Shown piece by piece: positions 42,456 to 51,102 of a stretch of DNA of 64,000 nucleotides. The first letter of the stretch is position 1, and each line of letters begins with the position of its first letter. This stretch comes from Acidobacteriaceae bacterium. Its GTDB lineage: Bacteria; Acidobacteriota; Terriglobia; Terriglobales; Acidobacteriaceae. The notes beneath the pieces were generated by a model. It saw only the letters and a program-made list of their open reading frames with translations, had not been told where the DNA came from and did not search any database. Position numbers and translations under genes: made by a program. The stretch covers positions 195,973 through 259,972 of the forward strand of contig PLCO01000015.1 in NCBI GenBank assembly GCA_003134815.1, given 5' to 3'.

Positions 42456-44372
42456 ATGAGTAAGCAACTATCTTTTCTTGTCAGAAATATCGCCGTTCGC
42501 CGGATTCTTATCTGGGCTACGCAGACCGCAATCTTTGCGGCCGCTGCTGTGGCGGCATTTCTGCTTCGCTTCGATTTCAGCGTGCCGGCGTTCTATTTCC
42601 GTTATCTTCTTTATGCTCTTGCGGTCTGGCTGCCTCTCAAATTCATCGTGTTTTACCTGGCAAAGCTCGATCGAGGTTTTTGGCGGTACGTCTCCGCCAT
42701 CGACCTGATCCGGATCTCAGTCGCCAATTTGATTGCGTCGATCGTTGGCTATTTCATGATTCTGTGGCTGGCGCCGCTAGGATTTCCGCGCTCTCTCTAC
42801 GTGCTCGACCTGATGGTCTGTTTCTTCGGCACATGTGGCCTGCGGCTTTTGGCTCGCGTGTCATCGAGACTTAGTTCGCAAGCGCGCAACAGCAAAACGC
42901 CCATGAAGAGGACTCTGATTTACGGCGCAGGCGACGCAGGCGTCACCCTTCAAAGGGAAATTCGCAACAACCCTCGACTTGCTTATCGAATCTGCGGATT
43001 CATTGACGACGATCCGGCCAAACTGGGCCTGCGTGTCGCCGGCGCACCCGTACTCGGAGGAGGCGATGCGATCGGCGCCATGGCTGCGCGGCACAGAGTA
43101 GCAATCGTCCTCATTGCCATTCCATCCGCGACGGGCGCGGCAATGACGCGAATTCTCGAGCTGTGCCGGGCTGCGGAAGTCGAGTTTAAGACAGTGCCTG
43201 GATTAGGCGAGATAATCGAGGAGCGCGGGCTTGTCGGCCAGATCCGCGAAGTCGCGGTTGAAGATTTACTTGGGCGCACGCCTGTGCGCCTCGAGGAAGA
43301 CTCGATCAAGAGCACCCTGGAAGGCAAAGTCGTTCTTGTTACCGGCGCGGCTGGATCGATTGGCTTCGAACTTTGCCGCCAAATCGCGCGTTTCCGTCCC
43401 GCACGGATTGTCGGATTCGAGATCGCGGAATCCTCCCTCTTCGAGATTGATCGCGAAATGCGACAGGCTTTTCCCTTCGTCCCGTTTCACCCTGAAATTG
43501 GAAGTATTCAGAACCGCGACCGCCTGAATGAAATCTTTCGCAGTTACAAGCCGTCCGTGGTCTATCATGCCGCGGCTTACAAGCACGTCCCTTTAATGGA
43601 AGTGCACGTTTTTGAAGCTATTGAAAACAATGTCTTCGGGAGCTACAACGTTGCCGTCGCGGCCGCAGAGTACGGCGCTGAGGCTTTTCTGCTGATATCG
43701 TCGGACAAGGCTGTTCGCCCGACAAACATAATGGGCGTGACGAAGCGCATCGCCGAACTGATCCTGTTGGCATTGAAGAACGGCCGCACCAAATTCGTGG
43801 CTGTCCGCTTCGGCAACGTGCTCGGCTCGAATGGCAGCGTGATTCCTATCTTTAAGAAGCAGATTGCGGCGGGAGGGCCCGTCACCGTGACGCACCCCGA
43901 AATGCGCCGCTTCTTCATGACCATTCCAGAGGCCTGCCAGCTTGTACTGCAAGCTTTGGCCATCGGAAAGGGCGGCGAGATTTGCGTTCTCGACATGGGA
44001 CAACCCGTGAAGATTGTCGATCTAGCCCGGCACCTGATTCTCTTATCGGGCCTCAGGCCCGAAGAGGACATTGAGATCGAATTCACAGGCATGCGGCCCG
44101 GCGAAAAACTCTCAGAAGAACTTAGTACGATGCTTGAGGACACGTTGCCATCAAAGCACGACCAGATTCGAATCTTCGTCGGAAACGGATCTCCTGAAGA
44201 AGATATTCGGATTTGGCTCGCCGCACTTCACGAAATCTGCGAAGCGCGGGACCTGGGCCGATTGGTCGTCGCGCTCAAGGAACTCGTTCCGGATTACAGC
44301 CCAAGTGTCCACGTGCTCAAGCGCATTATGGAACGGCAAGAGCTGAGTCGCGCCGCCTTGAAAGCAATTTGA
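42456..44372 (+). CDS. Membrane-bound UDP-sugar 4,6-dehydratase, WbpM/CapD-like
   Basis: The 638-residue protein has four N-terminal membrane helices, a first Rossmann-like domain (LIYGAGDAGVTLQREI) and the catalytic short-chain dehydrogenase domain from about residue 290 (VLVTGAAGSIGFELCRQ, YHAAAYKHVPLME, SSDKAVRPTNIMGVTKR). The Ser-Met-Lys active site replaces the usual Tyr, as in WbpM and PglF. It converts UDP-GlcNAc to UDP-4-keto-6-deoxy-GlcNAc, feeding the epimerase and then the initiating transferase encoded just upstream. Length equals that of large WbpM-type enzymes. Confidence 0.93.
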   Translation: MSKQLSFLVRNIAVRRILIWATQTAIFAAAAVAAFLLRFDFSVPAFYFRYLLYALAVWLPLKFIVFYLAKLDRGFWRYVSAIDLIRISVANLIASIVGYFMILWLAPLGFPRSLYVLDLMVCFFGTCGLRLLARVSSRLSSQARNSKTPMKRTLIYGAGDAGVTLQREIRNNPRLAYRICGFIDDDPAKLGLRVAGAPVLGGGDAIGAMAARHRVAIVLIAIPSATGAAMTRILELCRAAEVEFKTVPGLGEIIEERGLVGQIREVAVEDLLGRTPVRLEEDSIKSTLEGKVVLVTGAAGSIGFELCRQIARFRPARIVGFEIAESSLFEIDREMRQAFPFVPFHPEIGSIQNRDRLNEIFRSYKPSVVYHAAAYKHVPLMEVHVFEAIENNVFGSYNVAVAAAEYGAEAFLLISSDKAVRPTNIMGVTKRIAELILLALKNGRTKFVAVRFGNVLGSNGSVIPIFKKQIAAGGPVTVTHPEMRRFFMTIPEACQLVLQALAIGKGGEICVLDMGQPVKIVDLARHLILLSGLRPEEDIEIEFTGMRPGEKLSEELSTMLEDTLPSKHDQIRIFVGNGSPEEDIRIWLAALHEICEARDLGRLVVALKELVPDYSPSVHVLKRIMERQELSRAALKAI

Positions 44373-44726
44373 TTTTTACTGGCGCTCGAGTCCGCGCGTG
44401 GTCGCAAGCCCCTGCTTTTTTGATGGCTCAATACATCCAGCAGATTATATAGACGCTATTTCCTTCCGCTCCCGCACCTTCGCGCTTGCGTCCTGCAAGT
44501 CGCGGCGTCTCATCACATTCACGGATGAATAAACGGCTCGCTGGATCTCTTGCGGCCCGTTTCATAGCACCGCGAATTTGCGGGTTGATTCATTTGCTCT
44601 TGCAATGCGTTGAATCGGGAGTGCCTGTTTGCAGAAGACTCTGGGATATACTTGCACTGTCGCCTAGCATTACGATCGGAATACTTGAGGCATTCGTGAT
44701 TAGGACTGTACTCATCGGAGAGTGCG
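44373..44726. other. Intergenic region before the NusG paralogue
   Basis: This 354-base gap separates the dehydratase gene from the NusG-like gene. It is the longest break within the polysaccharide block, so the antiterminator may have its own promoter. I see no clear terminator hairpin. An 83-codon frame at 44486-44737 looks random. Confidence 0.4.
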
Positions 44727-45278
44727 ATGCTCGATAGCCCCTGGCGGGTTCTGCATGTTGTCGCGAATCACGAGAAACGCGTCGCGCGTCACCTGACGGC
44801 GCGCTCCCATGAGTACTACCTTCCCCTTTACGCCGTCCGCTCGAAATGGACTGACCGGGTCGTCGACCTTGAGCGCCCGCTCTTCGCCGGATATGTTTTT
44901 GCGCGCTTTCAGTGCGAGTCGCGGCTTTCTGTCGTCAGCACGCCGGGTGTCCTGCATTTGCTGGGAAGTGGCGCGGGCGAAGTCGTGAGCGCGGCTGAGA
45001 TCGAGAGAATTCGCGAGGGCCTTGCCAGCGGATGCATTTTGCGTCCCCATCCCGCGGTCTCGATCGGCGAGTTGGTTCACGTGCATCGAGGCGTCTTCGC
45101 CGGGGTGGAGGGAATTGTGACGGAGCTTCGGCAACAGTGCAAAGTCATCATTACCCTGGCTGCTACCAAGCAATGCTTTTCGCTCGCAGTAGACATGGAC
45201 GACATCGAGGTTATGCGCAAGCGGGTCGCCAGGGACGTACTTCCCGAAAAGGAGAGACCGGCAGAATCCCGAGCCTGA
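44727..45278 (+). CDS. Stand-alone NusG-family antiterminator (UpxY/RfaH-like)
   Basis: The 183-residue protein has the NusG N-terminal domain (WRVLHVVANHEKRVARHLTAR, then RPLFAGYVFARF and VVSTPGVLHLLG) and a KOW domain (IGELVHVHRGVFAGVEGIVTEL). GGAGAG sits five bases before the ATG. Housekeeping nusG normally lies next to secE and rplK, so this is a specialised paralogue. These bind RNA polymerase and allow long polysaccharide operons to be read through. Unusually, it is at the 3' end of the locus instead of the head. Confidence 0.88.
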   Translation: MLDSPWRVLHVVANHEKRVARHLTARSHEYYLPLYAVRSKWTDRVVDLERPLFAGYVFARFQCESRLSVVSTPGVLHLLGSGAGEVVSAAEIERIREGLASGCILRPHPAVSIGELVHVHRGVFAGVEGIVTELRQQCKVIITLAATKQCFSLAVDMDDIEVMRKRVARDVLPEKERPAESRA

Positions 45279-45414
45279 ACGAACTCTCGCGAAACGTTTC
45301 AGCCCAAGGCTCTGGCCGAATTCACGCCATCTTGATGCGATGAAGTGGCGCATTGTCCATGCGATGAGGTGTGAGGGCGCATCGAGCGGAATCGCAAGCG
45401 GCCCCTTGCAATAA

Positions 45415-45448
45415 GAACGGGCATATCCCGATTGGGATATGCCCGTTC
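45415..45448. terminator. Strong hairpin between convergent NusG and rplQ genes
   Basis: GAACGGGCATATCCC (45415-45429) and its perfect complement (45434-45448) form a 15-base stem with a GATT loop. It lies between the 3' ends of the plus-strand NusG paralogue and the minus-strand ribosomal cluster, so it can end transcription in both directions. Neither side has a long T-run, so it may act with Rho or as an mRNA 3' end stabiliser. Confidence 0.6.
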
Positions 45449-45485
45449 GTGCTTAAGGGAAAAATCGAGGAAAGCGAAGGCCAGC

Positions 45486-45971
45486 TTACGCAGCCTTCTC
45501 GCCGCCCTCTGGTTCGTCAGCGTCTTTCTTCTGATCTTCGAGCTGCTTCTCGAGTTCGGCTCGCTTCTTTGCTTTGAGGTCGGTGCGCTTCTGGCGCTTG
45601 ATCTCAAGCTGCTTCTCGGCGCCCAGCAACTCGATGAACGCCTTTTCGGCGCCATCGCCCTGCTGGAATCCGGTGCGAACGATCCTCAAATAGCCGCCGT
45701 TGCGGTCGCCATAACGCGGAGCCACCACGTCAAAGAGCCGCTTGACGGCATTGTCTGTGCAGAGAAAGGCGATCGCCTGACGGCGCGCGTGCAAATCGCC
45801 CTTCTTGCCCAGGGTGATCATCTTCTCGACGATGGGACGGACGGCCTTGGCCTTGGCTATGGTCGTGTGCACGCGATCTTCTTCGATAACGGACGTGACC
45901 AGGTTACGCAGCAGCGCGCGGCGGTGGCTGGTGTTGCGTCCGAGTTTGAATCCTGCATTGCGATGGCGCAT
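45486..45971 (-). CDS. rplQ: 50S ribosomal protein L17
   Basis: 161 residues; the N-terminal 120 match L17 ([40 protein letters not shown]). A charged C-terminal extension of about 40 residues ([20 protein letters not shown]) goes beyond the usual length. It is the last gene of the alpha operon and lies downstream of rpoA. Confidence 0.97.
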   Translation of the reverse strand: MRHRNAGFKLGRNTSHRRALLRNLVTSVIEEDRVHTTIAKAKAVRPIVEKMITLGKKGDLHARRQAIAFLCTDNAVKRLFDVVAPRYGDRNGGYLRIVRTGFQQGDGAEKAFIELLGAEKQLEIKRQKRTDLKAKKRAELEKQLEDQKKDADEPEGGEKAA

Positions 45972-45988
45972 GATGAAAAACTCTCTTT

Positions 45989-46074
45989 CAGTGAACAGTA
46001 GTCAATGAAAAATGATCAGCTTTCAATTGTCAGCGATCACCTATTGACTACTGACAATTGATCACTGACAACTG
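45989..46074. repeat. Heptad-repeat hairpin, rpoA-rplQ spacer
   Basis: About seven 7-base units of form CANNNNN (CAGTGAA, CAATTGT and so on) run from 45989, opposed by four units of form NTGANNA from 46044. CAATTGTCAG (46024-46033) and CTGACAATTG (46051-46060) pair perfectly around a 17-base loop. This is a variant of the AGTTNNN class found in other spacers of the cluster. Confidence 0.7.
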
Positions 46075-46076
46075 CC

Positions 46077-47171
46077 TCAAAAATTCTCGGTTTCCGTTGG
46101 CAACTGGAGATCCACTGAATCCAGCGGCTCCTCTTCTTCGTCGAAACGGCCGTAGCCGGCGGCCAGCGCCGTCTGCGGCGGAATGCTGGTTGGCCCCGGA
46201 ACTGCGTTGCCCTGCTCGTCGATCTTCATTCCGAGTGACAATCCCATCTGCGCCAGGATCTCCTTGATCTCGTTCAGGCTCTTGCGGCCGAAGTTCTTGG
46301 TCTTCAGCATCTCGGCTTCGGTCTTCTGCACCAGCTCGCCGATGGTCTGAATGTTTGCGTTCTTCAGGCAGTTATAGCTGCGAACTGAAAGCTCAAGCTC
46401 TTCCACGCTGCGATTGAGGTTGTCGTTGCGCAGCAGGATGCGGCCTTCGTCGCCGCGCGCCTCCGCTTCAATTTCCTCTTCGAAGTTGATAAAGATGTTC
46501 ATGTGGTCCTTGAGCAGCTTGGCAGCAAGACCGATTGCGTCGGCCGGCAGCACAGCCCCGTTGGTCCACACTTCGAGCGTCAATTTGTCGAAGTCGGTAA
46601 CCTGGCCAAGGCGGGCAGCGTCCACAGCGTAGTTGACGCGGCGCACCGGCGAGTGGACTGAGTCTACGGGAATAAAACCTAACCCCAGGTCAGCGTCAAA
46701 GTTCTTGTCGGCCGAAATATATCCACGGCCGCGCTTCAAACGCATCTCCATATCGAGCTTGCCGCTCTCTGAAAGCGTAGCGATGTAGACGTTCTTGTCG
46801 AGGATTTCGACATCGCTGTCGGCCTCGATCATTCCGCTGGTCACCGGGCCGGGCTGATCGGCGCGCAGATAAAGCGCCTTCGGGCCCTCACCCGCCAGCT
46901 TAAAGGGAATCTGCTTCAGGTTGAGAATGATGTCTGTGGCGTCTTCAACTACGCCGGTGATGGACTGGAACTCGTGCAGCACGCCTTCAATGCGGACCGC
47001 TGTTACTGCCGCGCCCTCAATCGAGCTGAGCAGCGTGCGCCGCAGCGCGTTGCCGATGGTGGTGCCGAAGCCCCGTTCAAAGGGCTGGGCGCTGAACTTT
47101 CCGAAAGTGTCGGTAAGCGTCTCGGCATCGACTGCAAGGCGCTTCGGCTTTTGAAATCCTCTCCACAACAT
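46077..47171 (-). CDS. rpoA: RNA polymerase alpha subunit
   Basis: 364 residues from ATG 47171 with GAGAGACC just upstream; a start at 47198 would add nine atypical residues. The N-terminal assembly domain ([23 protein letters not shown]) and the C-terminal domain that contacts UP elements and activators ([30 protein letters not shown]) are both complete. A 45-residue C-terminal tail, Pro/Glu-rich, exceeds that of E. coli. It lies in the alpha operon between rpsD and rplQ. Confidence 0.98.
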   Translation of the reverse strand: MLWRGFQKPKRLAVDAETLTDTFGKFSAQPFERGFGTTIGNALRRTLLSSIEGAAVTAVRIEGVLHEFQSITGVVEDATDIILNLKQIPFKLAGEGPKALYLRADQPGPVTSGMIEADSDVEILDKNVYIATLSESGKLDMEMRLKRGRGYISADKNFDADLGLGFIPVDSVHSPVRRVNYAVDAARLGQVTDFDKLTLEVWTNGAVLPADAIGLAAKLLKDHMNIFINFEEEIEAEARGDEGRILLRNDNLNRSVEELELSVRSYNCLKNANIQTIGELVQKTEAEMLKTKNFGRKSLNEIKEILAQMGLSLGMKIDEQGNAVPGPTSIPPQTALAAGYGRFDEEEEPLDSVDLQLPTETENF

Positions 47172-47253
47172 ATAGGTCTCTCGTTTCCCGCGCGGCATGT
47201 GCGTCGCGATGCATTTTGCGGCGGCCGCGCAAGTTCTCCTTCGATTGAATTTC

Positions 47254-47281
47254 AGCTCTTAGCTATTAGCTACTAGCTGTT
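47254..47281. repeat. Heptad repeat (single arm), rpsD-rpoA spacer
   Basis: Four consecutive perfect AGCTNNT units, the last touching the rpsD stop codon. Only one arm is seen here; no opposing arm is present within the 108-base spacer. Confidence 0.75.
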
Positions 47282-47909
47282 ACTTCGAGTACAGCTCGAC
47301 GATCAACTGTTCGTTGATCGGCAGGTTAACGTCCGCGCGCTTGGGTAGATGCAACACGCGCCCGGACAGGTTTTCAAAGTTCGCTTCCAGCCAGCTTGGA
47401 ACAGGGTTCTGCGCGGCGTACTGCGAGGCCTGCTCGACGATCAACAACTTCTTCGCGTTATCGCGGACAGCGATCACATCGCCCGCGTTCACCTGATATG
47501 AGGGAATATTCACCTTGCGGCTATTCACCGTAACGTGCCCGTGACGAAGCAATTGCCGAGCCTGGCGCCGCGAGATGGCGAATCCCAAGCGGTAGGTCAC
47601 GTTGTCGAGGCGTCGCTCCAATTGCTGGATGAGCAACTCGCCGGTTACGCCGGAGGAACGGCTGGCCTTCTCGTAATACTCGCGGAACTGGCTTTCCAGC
47701 GTGAAGTACATGCGCTTGGCCTTTTGCTTCTCATGCAGTTGCAGGCCATAGCCCACGATCTTGGCTTTGCGGTCTTTGCCGTGCTGGCCCGGCGGGAAAT
47801 TTCGCTTCTCCAGCGGGCAGCGGTCCGAGGTGCACTTGGTGCCCTTCAAAAATAACTTCGTGCCTTCGCGTCGGCAAAGGCGGCAAACTGCTCCGGTATA
47901 ACGTGCCAT
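47280..47909 (-). CDS. rpsD: 30S ribosomal protein S4
   Basis: 209 residues, full length. The zinc form is indicated by C9-x2-C12 (CRLC) and C26-x4-C31 (CTSDRC). The S4 RNA-binding domain follows ([33 protein letters not shown]). It is a primary 16S rRNA binder and usually the autoregulator of the alpha operon. Placed between rpsK and rpoA as expected. Confidence 0.98.
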   Translation of the reverse strand: MARYTGAVCRLCRREGTKLFLKGTKCTSDRCPLEKRNFPPGQHGKDRKAKIVGYGLQLHEKQKAKRMYFTLESQFREYYEKASRSSGVTGELLIQQLERRLDNVTYRLGFAISRRQARQLLRHGHVTVNSRKVNIPSYQVNAGDVIAVRDNAKKLLIVEQASQYAAQNPVPSWLEANFENLSGRVLHLPKRADVNLPINEQLIVELYSK

Positions 47910-47975
47910 TTCTTCTCCTGACTTCGGATGTCGGCCGGTTTACGTCCGCAGTGGACTTCGTCCCGGCCCGTTGCT

Positions 47976-48088
47976 AGCTCTCAGCCTTCAGCTTTCAGCT
48001 CTCAGCTTGTTCGTGCTTCATTTAGAATCCGCAAGTTTTCGCGGCGGCAAAATGAAGCTGACGGCAGAAAGCTGACAGCTAATAGTTG
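47976..48088. repeat. Heptad-repeat hairpin, rpsK-rpsD spacer
   Basis: Left arm: five units of form AGCNNNN from 47976 to 48010. Right arm: five units from 48054 to 48088 of the reverse-complement form (GAAGCTG, AAAGCTG, ACAGCTA). The arms keep a strict 7-base step and are separated by about 43 bases, allowing a long imperfect stem in the transcript. Confidence 0.75.
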
Positions 48089-48091
48089 TTC

Positions 48092-48514
48092 TTACACTCT
48101 GCGCCGCTTCGGCGGCCTGCAGCCGTTGTGCGGTACCGGCGTCACGTCGCGAATCGTTTTCACATCGATGCCCGCGGCAGCCAGCGCGCGGATTGCAGAC
48201 TCGCGGCCCGAACCCGGACCGGAAACCCGCACATCCACCGCTCGCACGCCATGATCGCGGGCCATTGACGCGGCGTTTGAAGCCGCCTGCTGCGCCGCGA
48301 AGGGCGTGCCTTTGCGCGATCCACGGAATCCCAGCGAGCCCGAGCTCTTCCAGCTCAACGTGTTGCCCATCGGGTCTGTGATGGTGACGATGGTGTTGTT
48401 GAACGAGGCCTGAACGTACGCAATGGCGTACGGCACATTCTTGCGCTCGCGTTTTTTGAATTTCTTGTTCTTGCCCTTCTTGCCGGCTTCGGGCTTCTGC
48501 TCTGGTTTGGCCAT
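48092..48514 (-). CDS. rpsK: 30S ribosomal protein S11
   Basis: 140 residues with the S11 core ([56 protein letters not shown], ending [11 protein letters not shown]). A Lys-rich N-terminal extension of about 20 residues is present. The ATG overlaps the rpsM stop (TAATG), so the two are translationally coupled. Confidence 0.98.
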   Translation of the reverse strand: MAKPEQKPEAGKKGKNKKFKKRERKNVPYAIAYVQASFNNTIVTITDPMGNTLSWKSSGSLGFRGSRKGTPFAAQQAASNAASMARDHGVRAVDVRVSGPGSGRESAIRALAAAGIDVKTIRDVTPVPHNGCRPPKRRRV

Positions 48515-48900
48515 TAGGTCTTCGCGCTCGCTTTCTTCTTGCCGGCAATCGTGCCCTTACGCGGGCCCTTGCGAGTGCGGGCGTTGGTGTGGGTGCGCTG
48601 GCCGCGTACCGGCAGCGACTTCCGGTGGCGCAGGCCACGGTAGCTCTGGATGTCGATGAGGCGCTTGATGTGCATCGAAACGTCCTTGCGCAGATCGCCT
48701 TCGACGTCACCCTGATCCTCAATCACCTGGCGGATGCGGTTAACCTCTTCCTCGCCCAGATCCTGGACCTTCTTGAAGGCATCCACATTCGCCTTGTCCA
48801 GAATCTTGAGGGCGCGGGGCTGCCCGATCCCAAAGATATATGTGAGCGCGATTCGTGCCTGCTTGTTGCGGGGCAGATCGACGCCAGCAATTCGTGCCAT
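48514..48900 (-). CDS. rpsM: 30S ribosomal protein S13
   Basis: 128 residues from ATG 48900 ([19 protein letters not shown]). The helix-two-turn-helix motif ([20 protein letters not shown]) and the basic tail ([18 protein letters not shown]) are present. The longer frame to 48966 starts with residues foreign to the family and is rejected. It overlaps rpsK by one base. Confidence 0.98.
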   Translation of the reverse strand: MARIAGVDLPRNKQARIALTYIFGIGQPRALKILDKANVDAFKKVQDLGEEEVNRIRQVIEDQGDVEGDLRKDVSMHIKRLIDIQSYRGLRHRKSLPVRGQRTHTNARTRKGPRKGTIAGKKKASAKT

Positions 48901-49050
48901 TCTGGGTTTCCTTCTCTCGTTGTGTGCCTCCGGCCTCAACCGGCTCGCACGGGTTAACGGGAACAACTTCCGAGGTTCATCGCAAGCCTTGACTCCGGCT
49001 AACTAGCCTCGTGCTTCTGTGGAAGCTTCCCTGTCGTTGCCAGGCCTAAC

Positions 49051-49164
49051 TTATCCCTGACGCTGCTTGTGCTTCGGGTTCTCACAGATCACGCGTACCA
49101 CGCCGTGGCGAGTAATGACCTTGCACTTGACGCAAATCTTCTTTACCGATGCCCGGACCTTCAT
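49051..49164 (-). CDS. rpmJ: 50S ribosomal protein L36
   Basis: A 37-codon gene too short for usual length cut-offs: [20 protein letters not shown] at the start, ending KHKQRQG then TAA. Zinc ligands are C11, C14, C27 and H32, so this is the zinc-binding form. GAGAAGGGC lies upstream as ribosome site. It sits between infA and rpsM, its standard place. Confidence 0.95.
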   Translation of the reverse strand: MKVRASVKKICVKCKVITRHGVVRVICENPKHKQRQG

Positions 49165-49212
49165 TGCTACTGCCCTTCTCCGCGCGAGAAATCATAGCGC
49201 GGAATCTCAAGA

Positions 49213-49431
49213 TCATTTGTATCTGTACACAATCCGTCCGCGATTCAGGTCGTATGGACTCAGCTCCACGGCCACGCGGTCGCCGGGCAAAATCCGGATG
49301 AAGTTCTTGCGCATCCTGCCCGAGACGTGGGCCAGCACTTCATGATTGTTCTCGAGCTTCACCTTGAACATGGCGTTTGGCAGCGTCTCCTGGACCACTG
49401 CCATGACCTCAATCGCATCTTCCTTCGACAA
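49213..49431 (-). CDS. infA: Translation initiation factor IF-1
   Basis: 72 residues forming a single S1-like OB fold ([56 protein letters not shown]). The start is TTG at 49431, the position where family members begin (M-A/S-K-E-D). It assists IF-2 and IF-3 at the ribosomal A site. It lies 54 bases downstream of map. Confidence 0.96.
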   Translation of the reverse strand: MSKEDAIEVMAVVQETLPNAMFKVKLENNHEVLAHVSGRMRKNFIRILPGDRVAVELSPYDLNRGRIVYRYK

Positions 49432-49485
49432 TCAGTGTCCACTTCTGGCGCTTCCCGCGCCTTCACGTTTTGGACGAGAGTATTG

Positions 49486-50235
49486 CTACTCCGTCAGAAT
49501 TCTTGCTCCGGTTGCAGTTACCGCAACCGTGTGCTCAAAATGAGCGCTCATGCTACCATCGCTGGCCACTGCGGTCCAGCCGTCTTCCAACACCTGCACA
49601 TCCGGCTTGCCGGCATTCACCATGGGCTCAATGGCGATCACCATCCCTGCTTTCAGCCTCATGCCCTGGCCCGCTTCGCCAAAGTTCGGCACCTGCGGAT
49701 CTTCGTGCATATGGACGCCGATTCCATGGCCCACAAAATCCCGCACCACAGAAAATCCTTCGCCCTCGACCACATTCTGCACCGCTGCTCCAACGTCGCC
49801 CAGCGTCGCGCCCGGCTTAACCGCCGCAATGCCGGCCTTGAGCGAATCCTCTGTGGCCTTCAGCAGCCGCGCTGCTCTGGCGTCGATCGCGCCGACGGGC
49901 ACTGTAATCGCTGCATCGCCGTAGTACCCGTCGACAACCACGCCAAAATCCACCGAGACGATGTCCCCGTCTTTCAGTACTCGCTTCGGCGACGGAATGC
50001 CATGCACTACTTCGCTGTTCACCGAGGTGCACAGCACGCACGGAAAACCGTGATAACCCTTGAAAGCCGCTTTCACGCCTAGGTCGTTCAATCGCGCTTC
50101 GGCCGCTCTTTCAAGATCGTAGGTGGTGGCGCCCGGCTTCACTTTGCTGCGCACCAACTCCAGCACCTCACGAACCACCTGGCCCGCGCGGCGCATTTTC
50201 TCGATCTCCTGCGACGACTTGAGTACGACAGCCAT
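49486..50235 (-). CDS. map: Type I methionine aminopeptidase
   Basis: 249 residues; removes the N-terminal Met from nascent proteins. Metal ligands are visible in VDFGVVVDGYYGDAA (two Asp), FVGHGIGVHMHEDP (His), VIAIEPMV (Glu) and HFEHTVAV (Glu). The substrate-pocket Cys is in FPCVLCTSVN. It follows adk in the secY-adk-map-infA order common outside the enterics. Confidence 0.97.
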   Translation of the reverse strand: MAVVLKSSQEIEKMRRAGQVVREVLELVRSKVKPGATTYDLERAAEARLNDLGVKAAFKGYHGFPCVLCTSVNSEVVHGIPSPKRVLKDGDIVSVDFGVVVDGYYGDAAITVPVGAIDARAARLLKATEDSLKAGIAAVKPGATLGDVGAAVQNVVEGEGFSVVRDFVGHGIGVHMHEDPQVPNFGEAGQGMRLKAGMVIAIEPMVNAGKPDVQVLEDGWTAVASDGSMSAHFEHTVAVTATGARILTE

Positions 50236-50240
50236 GAAAC

Positions 50241-50342
50241 AGTTCTCAGTTCAAAGTTCGTAGTTCACAGTTGTCAGTTCACAGTCGCAGGCTTCAGTTC
50301 CAGCATCGCTCCACTGAGAACTACGAACTGCAAACTATGAAC
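50241..50342. repeat. Heptad-repeat hairpin, adk-map spacer
   Basis: Left arm: six AGTTNNN units from 50241 to 50282, followed by a degenerate unit. Right arm: four units from 50315 to 50342 of form TNNNAAC. The core AGTT is replaced by GAAC or AAAC on the right as expected for opposed arms. This is the AGTT class. Confidence 0.75.
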
Positions 50343-50370
50343 TGCCGCACGCACAAACCCGCCGCTGCAG

Positions 50371-51102
50371 TTACGCTGCCTTGCGCAACCGCTCAACGGC
50401 GGCAACAATTCCGGCCGCGATTTCCGGTATCGGCCGGTCTCCATCCACTTCCTCAAATCGTCCCTGCGCCCGGTAGTGCTCGACGACAGGCGCGGTCAGG
50501 GCCTCGTAAGCGCGCATGCGCTCCTTGAAAACCTCTTCCGTGTCATCGGCTCGCTGGACCAGCTCGGCACCTTCAACATCACAAATGCCTTCCTGCTTAG
50601 GGGGATGCATAAAGATGTTGTAGATGGTCTGGCAAACAGGACAATTCCGGCGCCCCGTAATGCGGCGCAATAATTGATTATAGTTCACATGGATGCTGAT
50701 CGCAACTACCGGCAAAGACTCGATTTGTGCCGCCAGCCGGCGGTCGAGCCAGTGCGCCTGCCCGAGCGTCCGCGGAAAACCGTCTAGAATGTAGCCGCGT
50801 GCCGTGTCCGGCTCCAGCAGCCGGGCGGCGACCATCTCGTCAACCACCGAATCCGGGACAAGTTCGCCCCTAGCCATGATCTCTTTGGCCGTCTTACCCA
50901 GATCCGTTCCCTGGGCCACGTTGGCGCGTAGCAGGTCCCCGGTGGAGATTTGCGGAATATTCCAGATTTTGACCAGTTCCTTGGCCTGGGTTCCCTTGCC
51001 CCCCCCCGGCGCACCCAGCAAAAGAATCGGGCCCGGAACGGTATCGGATTCCGTTACCCGGCCAGGTTCCGTTGCAGTCTCGGACGAAACAGGCGACGAC
51101 AT
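50371..51102 (-). CDS. adk: Adenylate kinase
   Basis: 243 residues from ATG 51102, whose first base overlaps the secY stop (TAATG). P-loop GAPGGGKGT, NMP-site ISTGDLLRANV, and DGFPRT are intact. The LID carries CPVC and GICDVEG, that is Cys3-Asp, so a zinc-stabilised long LID. An N-terminal extension of about 25 Ser/Thr/Glu-rich residues before PILLLGAPG is unusual. It catalyses ATP + AMP to 2 ADP. Confidence 0.97.
   Translation of the reverse strand: MSSPVSSETATEPGRVTESDTVPGPILLLGAPGGGKGTQAKELVKIWNIPQISTGDLLRANVAQGTDLGKTAKEIMARGELVPDSVVDEMVAARLLEPDTARGYILDGFPRTLGQAHWLDRRLAAQIESLPVVAISIHVNYNQLLRRITGRRNCPVCQTIYNIFMHPPKQEGICDVEGAELVQRADDTEEVFKERMRAYEALTAPVVEHYRAQGRFEEVDGDRPIPEIAAGIVAAVERLRKAA

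Noticed and set aside
44486..44737. 83-codon frame before the NusG paralogue
   Set aside because: No ribosome site or protein-like character; it overlaps the true NusG start in another frame.
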